Assembly: GCA_023935145.1 (NCBI GenBank)
Contig: CM043698.1
Span: 15,764,501-15,828,500, forward strand
DNA length: 64,000 nucleotides
Reading direction: 5' to 3'
Origin: Bretschneidera sinensis
Taxonomy: Eukaryota; Streptophyta; Magnoliopsida; Brassicales; Akaniaceae
Shown piece after piece: positions 60,590 through 64,000 of the stretch (position 1 is the stretch's first letter; the number at the start of each line of letters is the position of its first letter). Both the position numbers and the translations under genes were made by a program. The notes under the pieces are model-generated. The model ran no database searches, had not been told where the DNA came from, and was given only the letters and a program-made list of their open reading frames with translations.

Positions 60590-63400
60590 AACTGATTAAG
60601 TACATCTGTGTCTGCTTTTCCTTAGAAGATCTCTTTGCCATCATCCCTTTCTCAGGGATGTGTGCTGTTTCGGTGCCGTCTTCCCTTCTTTCTGGTACTC
60701 CGATGTGAGAAGATTACAGACATCAATATCTAGCTACAAGGCATTGCAGGAAACCCATCTTCTGACCATGATGCAAGTTTAGGGACGTTGCTCATATGAA
60801 ACTAAAAAGAGGTGAAATTGTACAGCCCAGTTGGTAAGGTATTGAGATTCTCACACCCAAATATTGAAATCCATTTCAGAGTCCTGGTAAGTCTTCTTTG
60901 GCAAGGATTCTAGGCGGGAACACTTCCTGATCTCTAAATGTTGAAGAGATCTGAGATTGTGCAGTTCCTGCATTCTTTGATCACAAGATCTGGAAATGAC
61001 TTGAGCTTCTCAGCATTACTGATCTCAAAAGCTCTTAGAGAAATTTTCTGAACCAGTGGCAATCCATAAAGACATGATCTCACCACAATTGTCTTTTCTT
61101 AATTCTCGAAGTTCTCCTTGGTTCTTAAAGAGATGCGTGATCATGCAACGGTTCTAATGAATCACATTGATTTATTCCAGCTGAGGACAGCTTCTAAGAC
61201 AAGCTGTCTCAATAAAGGGTATTCTTTACTTTCTGTCGGCTCTTAGTCACTTAGAAAGAAAGGACCTGGATCTAATCATGTTTTTGCATTTCTTGGAATC
61301 AATGTTTAGCAAAGATGGAAAGAGGTGGGGCAGCTGCTGTTAGGCATAATGCCCCAAGTTTGGGAGAAACTTGAGCTTGGAGAGTCCGCCAAGCAAAAAC
61401 CCAATATATGATGTAGGAGGCTATATGAACCCAAAAGCTTAAACTAATTGGTTCTGGTTCCACCATCATATATATGTCACTCACTTATCTAGTTAATTTT
61501 TCACATCTTTTTACTCACATGTGAATATTCCAAACAAACTCCCCTTCACGTGTGAGTCCATTGCTCCCCCTCGTCATCATGTTTACACCAACTCCAAACT
61601 CGCACCATAGTCTAACAAACACACTTGAAAAGTCACCCGTTCTCCTATCGGAGTCAGAGAACCACACACCAACTTTCAACGAGCTCGATAGACTCTGCCT
61701 TGCGAATCACACAGACTTCATCGTGCGAGCATCACCCACTCGTTATACAAGTCACATTGTTTGCGCTACACGAGTCCCTCGAGCTCCCCCTGTTGTTTGA
61801 TTATACCACCGTGAGCATCCTGGAGTTAACTGCATGATCTAGTTATGCTTAGTCGAACCGTTGGCTCTGATATCACTTGTTAGGCATAATGACCCAAGTT
61901 TAACTTGGGCTTGGAGAGTCCGCAAAGTAAAAGTCCAATATATAATGTAGGAGACTATATGAACGCAAAAGCTCAGACCCTGTACATGTTCTGGGTCTGG
62001 TTTTTTACTTGATCGTTTGGACTTGGGCCCATGAATAGCCGTGGTTTTGTAACAAGGCGAAAACTCTAATAAGGGCGTATTAAGTTGCTTATAAATACTC
62101 TTTCTGTACTGAGTGCACATTGTAACGAGAGATTTGTGATGTTGATAATAGTGAAACTTCTGACAGGATGTAACCCTATTGTGAGGTGAACCTGGGTTTA
62201 TTTTTTCCTGTTTATAATTCGTGTAATTGACAGGTCTCGAATCGTTCAGCTGTGACAACTTGAGACAATTCCAAATGGTAAGTTCAGTGAAACAAGCAAA
62301 TTCTCTTGTTGGTTCAGTGTCAGCAAAGTGACTGACAATACGACCTCTGGACTGCTGCTAATCCCTCTTAACTTCAGGCAATACAACCCCTGTAACTTCA
62401 GGTAATGAAGTAATTAAAGCCTTGGGAGTGTCATTAATTCTCTGCAGTCTTGCATCTCCGGTTTTACCAATATGGGAAATAGCTTGACAATTTTCTTACC
62501 AATTCCTACTGGGTTTTGACTTTTGATGCTCGTAGGAACTTTTATTTGGAAATGCACATTGGATAAATAACTGACAATCTTCCTCAGACAATGGCCTCAA
62601 GTGATGAGTATCGAGTGCTTGTCATTATAAGAAACTTTCACTTTCCTGGTAGTTCTGATGACTTTTTTTGCTTTTCCTCCAGCTTCAAATGGGGCTTGTA
62701 ATTCAGCCCACTCTGCTTCAAAATGTCCAAGACAATAAATAGTCTTTTATCTCAAATTGTCTTCTGATTCTTTCAACTTTATATCATTTGTTCAAAACCT
62801 CCCATACCAGCTACTGAAATAATGACGATATTAGTTCTTGTAACTGGCTCCATCTTATAGAAGCAGCTCCATTATCTTTTCCTTGTCCCCCTCTTTCCCA
62901 TAAAGGCATCGCATATCTACTAATGGACTTGCTTGTTAGTCATTCTCTATTTTGAATCATTCTTTCATCAAGGGTCAAGACCTTTTTGTAGATCAAGATC
63001 TGTTCTTTCTTTTGCAATTTCATCTAATTTATTCTTATTATCTTGTATTTTAGATGTGACTGTGAGTTAGAACGATGCCATGTTTCGGTTAAGACTTTGA
63101 GAGAAGGAAGGCATAATGCTCCATTTCTGATTCATGTTTGTTTGAGTTTTAACTTCCAGTCTCAATCTTTGTACTTCAGTAGCAAACTCATCGAATACAT
63201 CATCTGCATCAAAAAGCTACATCCTTGGGGTCTTGTAGTCACATTTTCTGTGTCATGTTATTGTTACTTTGCCTCTGCATCATTTAGCACTCCTGGATCT
63301 TCGATAACATGCTGCCTAATCTTCTGAGGTCTTTATTAACGCCTCAAAGATGGATTTTAGTCTTAGGTATATCAAGTTCTTTTCATTGAAATATCTAAGA
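60590..63400 (-). pseudogene. Decayed CC-NB-LRR disease-resistance gene
   Basis: On the minus strand, from 63400 leftwards, broken frames spell an NLR immune-receptor gene. The coiled-coil domain reads PKDVAFDADDVFDEFATEVQ (about 63190-63240) and NKLDEIAKERTDLDLQKG (about 62985-63040). The NB-ARC reads EAEWAELQAPFEAGGKAKKV then IRTTRK (about 62640-62725) and LDTHHLRPLSEEDCQLFIQ (about 62560-62615). LRRs read CFTELTIWNCLKLSQL (near 62250-62300), then, beyond an LTR insertion, EISNAEKLKSFPDL, LRSLQHLEIRKCSRLESLPK and TLKWISIFGCENLNTLPTGL (60830-61040). The C-terminal signature EDGTETAHIPEK lies near 60640-60680. P-loop sequence and much of the ARC2-to-LRR part are missing, and stops and frameshifts abound. 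It is a relic of a CNL of the RGA type. Confidence 0.82.
61338..62232 (-). mobile_element. LTR-retrotransposon remnant splitting the NLR relic
   Basis: tgttaggcataatg starts both 61338 and 61878. About 105 bases after each are similar (gcttggagagtccgc, ccaatatatgatgtaggagg, aaaagct). The right repeat runs to attgaca at 62232 (355 bp, TG...CA). ttggctctgatatca (61861-61875) is the minus-strand initiator-Met primer site directly beside it. The element therefore reads on the minus strand, with its 5' LTR on the right and a truncated or diverged 3' LTR on the left. The internal part is only about 400 bases and non-coding, as in TRIM-type or deleted elements. Confidence 0.75.
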
Positions 63401-64000
63401 CACTTGATTTCAACATTTTGGCAGGCTCCAGTGTTGACCTAGCCACCTAGGGTGTAAGTATATTGGACTGGAAAAGGAAATTTACTCAGTAGCTTATGTG
63501 GACACAACCAGAAACCAAAAAATACTAGGAACTTTAGCTTTGACTTTGATATCAATTCTGAGCCTTTTCAGGAGGCTCAAATTGATGCTTCCACAATTTA
63601 TGGTGATTCAACCAGGCTATGCCTGAGTATGGGCTTGGTTAATTTAGTTTAGTCTGTATCTCTAGGGTCCTTTTAGTTTTTTACGCAAAAATGATTCTAA
63701 GGTACATTATGAACAAGAAATACATAAAATAATCAGTAATTATTCAGATATGCTTGGTTGTAGTGACATTGCGTATGGTTTAGGATAGCTTCTATATATA
63801 GTTTCACAGTTTGATTGTTTGAGAATTTACCCGTCAAAACCGCAAGGAGATCCTTAATTTCTTTCCCCCTTGTAGTTGATGCAGTTCTTGACAAGAAGAA
63901 AAATCAAATCTATACTACTACCACAAGTGTCTGGTCTCTTATTTCAGTACATGAAGTTAAGTAAATCTTAATTTAGGAATGGTGACTCTGACAAATGTAT
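63401..64000. other. Window end, no gene recognised
   Basis: This could be the 5' flank of the NLR relic. No coding motif or RNA gene is seen on either strand. Confidence 0.4.

Noticed and set aside
60825..60920. SINE-like A box (cagcccagttggtaagg) on the + strand
   Set aside because: The minus strand of the same bases reads an LRR segment (WISIFGCENLNTLPTGLYNF) of the NLR relic, which explains the sequence better. No B box or target duplication was found.
1..64000. CRISPR array, phage, bacterial operon or toxin-antitoxin system
   Set aside because: Introns, plastid-targeted proteins and plant transposons throughout. No prokaryotic gene organisation is present.

Overview
The window is nuclear DNA of a eudicot plant. 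Coding exons are short and bounded by GT/AG introns. Intergenic DNA is AT-rich and full of retrotransposons, miniature inverted-repeat elements and microsatellites. Several proteins carry plastid-targeting N-termini. Seven host genes can be read: an SKIP35-like ankyrin-repeat protein (last exon, +), an ARGOS/OSR-type organ-size protein (-), an At2g44060-like LEA-2/WHy protein (-), a divergent ADP-glucose pyrophosphorylase of the APS2 type (-), lumazine synthase COS1 (-), 4-hydroxy-tetrahydrodipicolinate reductase DapB (+) and an MRL7/SVR4-like plastid protein (+). From memory, five of these match neighbours on Arabidopsis chromosome 2 (At2g44090, 44080, 44060, 44050, 44040) in the same order, so this is probably an old conserved block. 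The APS2-like gene sits inside that block here.

Layout. 0-2 kb: 3' part of a decayed L1-type LINE. 3.3-4.2 kb: SKIP35 last exon. 6.5-6.9 kb: ARGOS-like gene, with possible non-coding leader exons to about 8.7 kb. 8.7-15.4 kb: gene-free DNA holding a 1.3-kb long-terminal-inverted-repeat element (12.2-13.5 kb) and other inverted repeats. 15.4-24.1 kb: the LEA-2 gene, whose probable 5' UTR intron contains a 5.2-kb Ty1/copia element. That element is abnormal: its left arm is an inverted copy of its own 3' end, not a direct LTR. 24-28 kb: gene-free DNA with an RNase-H-like relic and a 263-bp tandem duplication. 28.1-31.8 kb: nine-exon APS2-like gene that has lost the catalytic Asp. 33.0-41.9 kb: eight-exon COS1, with a 3.7-kb chromovirus derivative (5-bp target duplication) in intron 5. 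44.5-50.9 kb: eight-exon DapB, with an antisense LINE fragment and a tRNA-type SINE in its introns. 53.5-57.6 kb: five-exon MRL7-like gene. 60.6-63.4 kb: a decayed CC-NB-LRR resistance gene on the minus strand, interrupted by an LTR-element remnant.

Functionally the genes are housekeeping or plastid genes (riboflavin, lysine, plastid gene expression), a growth regulator, and stress or F-box-partner genes. They are not an operon-like system. COS1 and DapB are head-to-head across 2.6 kb. I see no CRISPR, phage or bacterial system. The most unusual items are the inverted-arm copia element, the catalytically impaired AGPase paralogue with a recent tandem duplication over its first splice donor, and the terminal six-base coding exon of the LEA gene. 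Exon boundaries were placed by hand from splice signals, reading-frame phase and protein conservation, so errors of one or two bases are possible.
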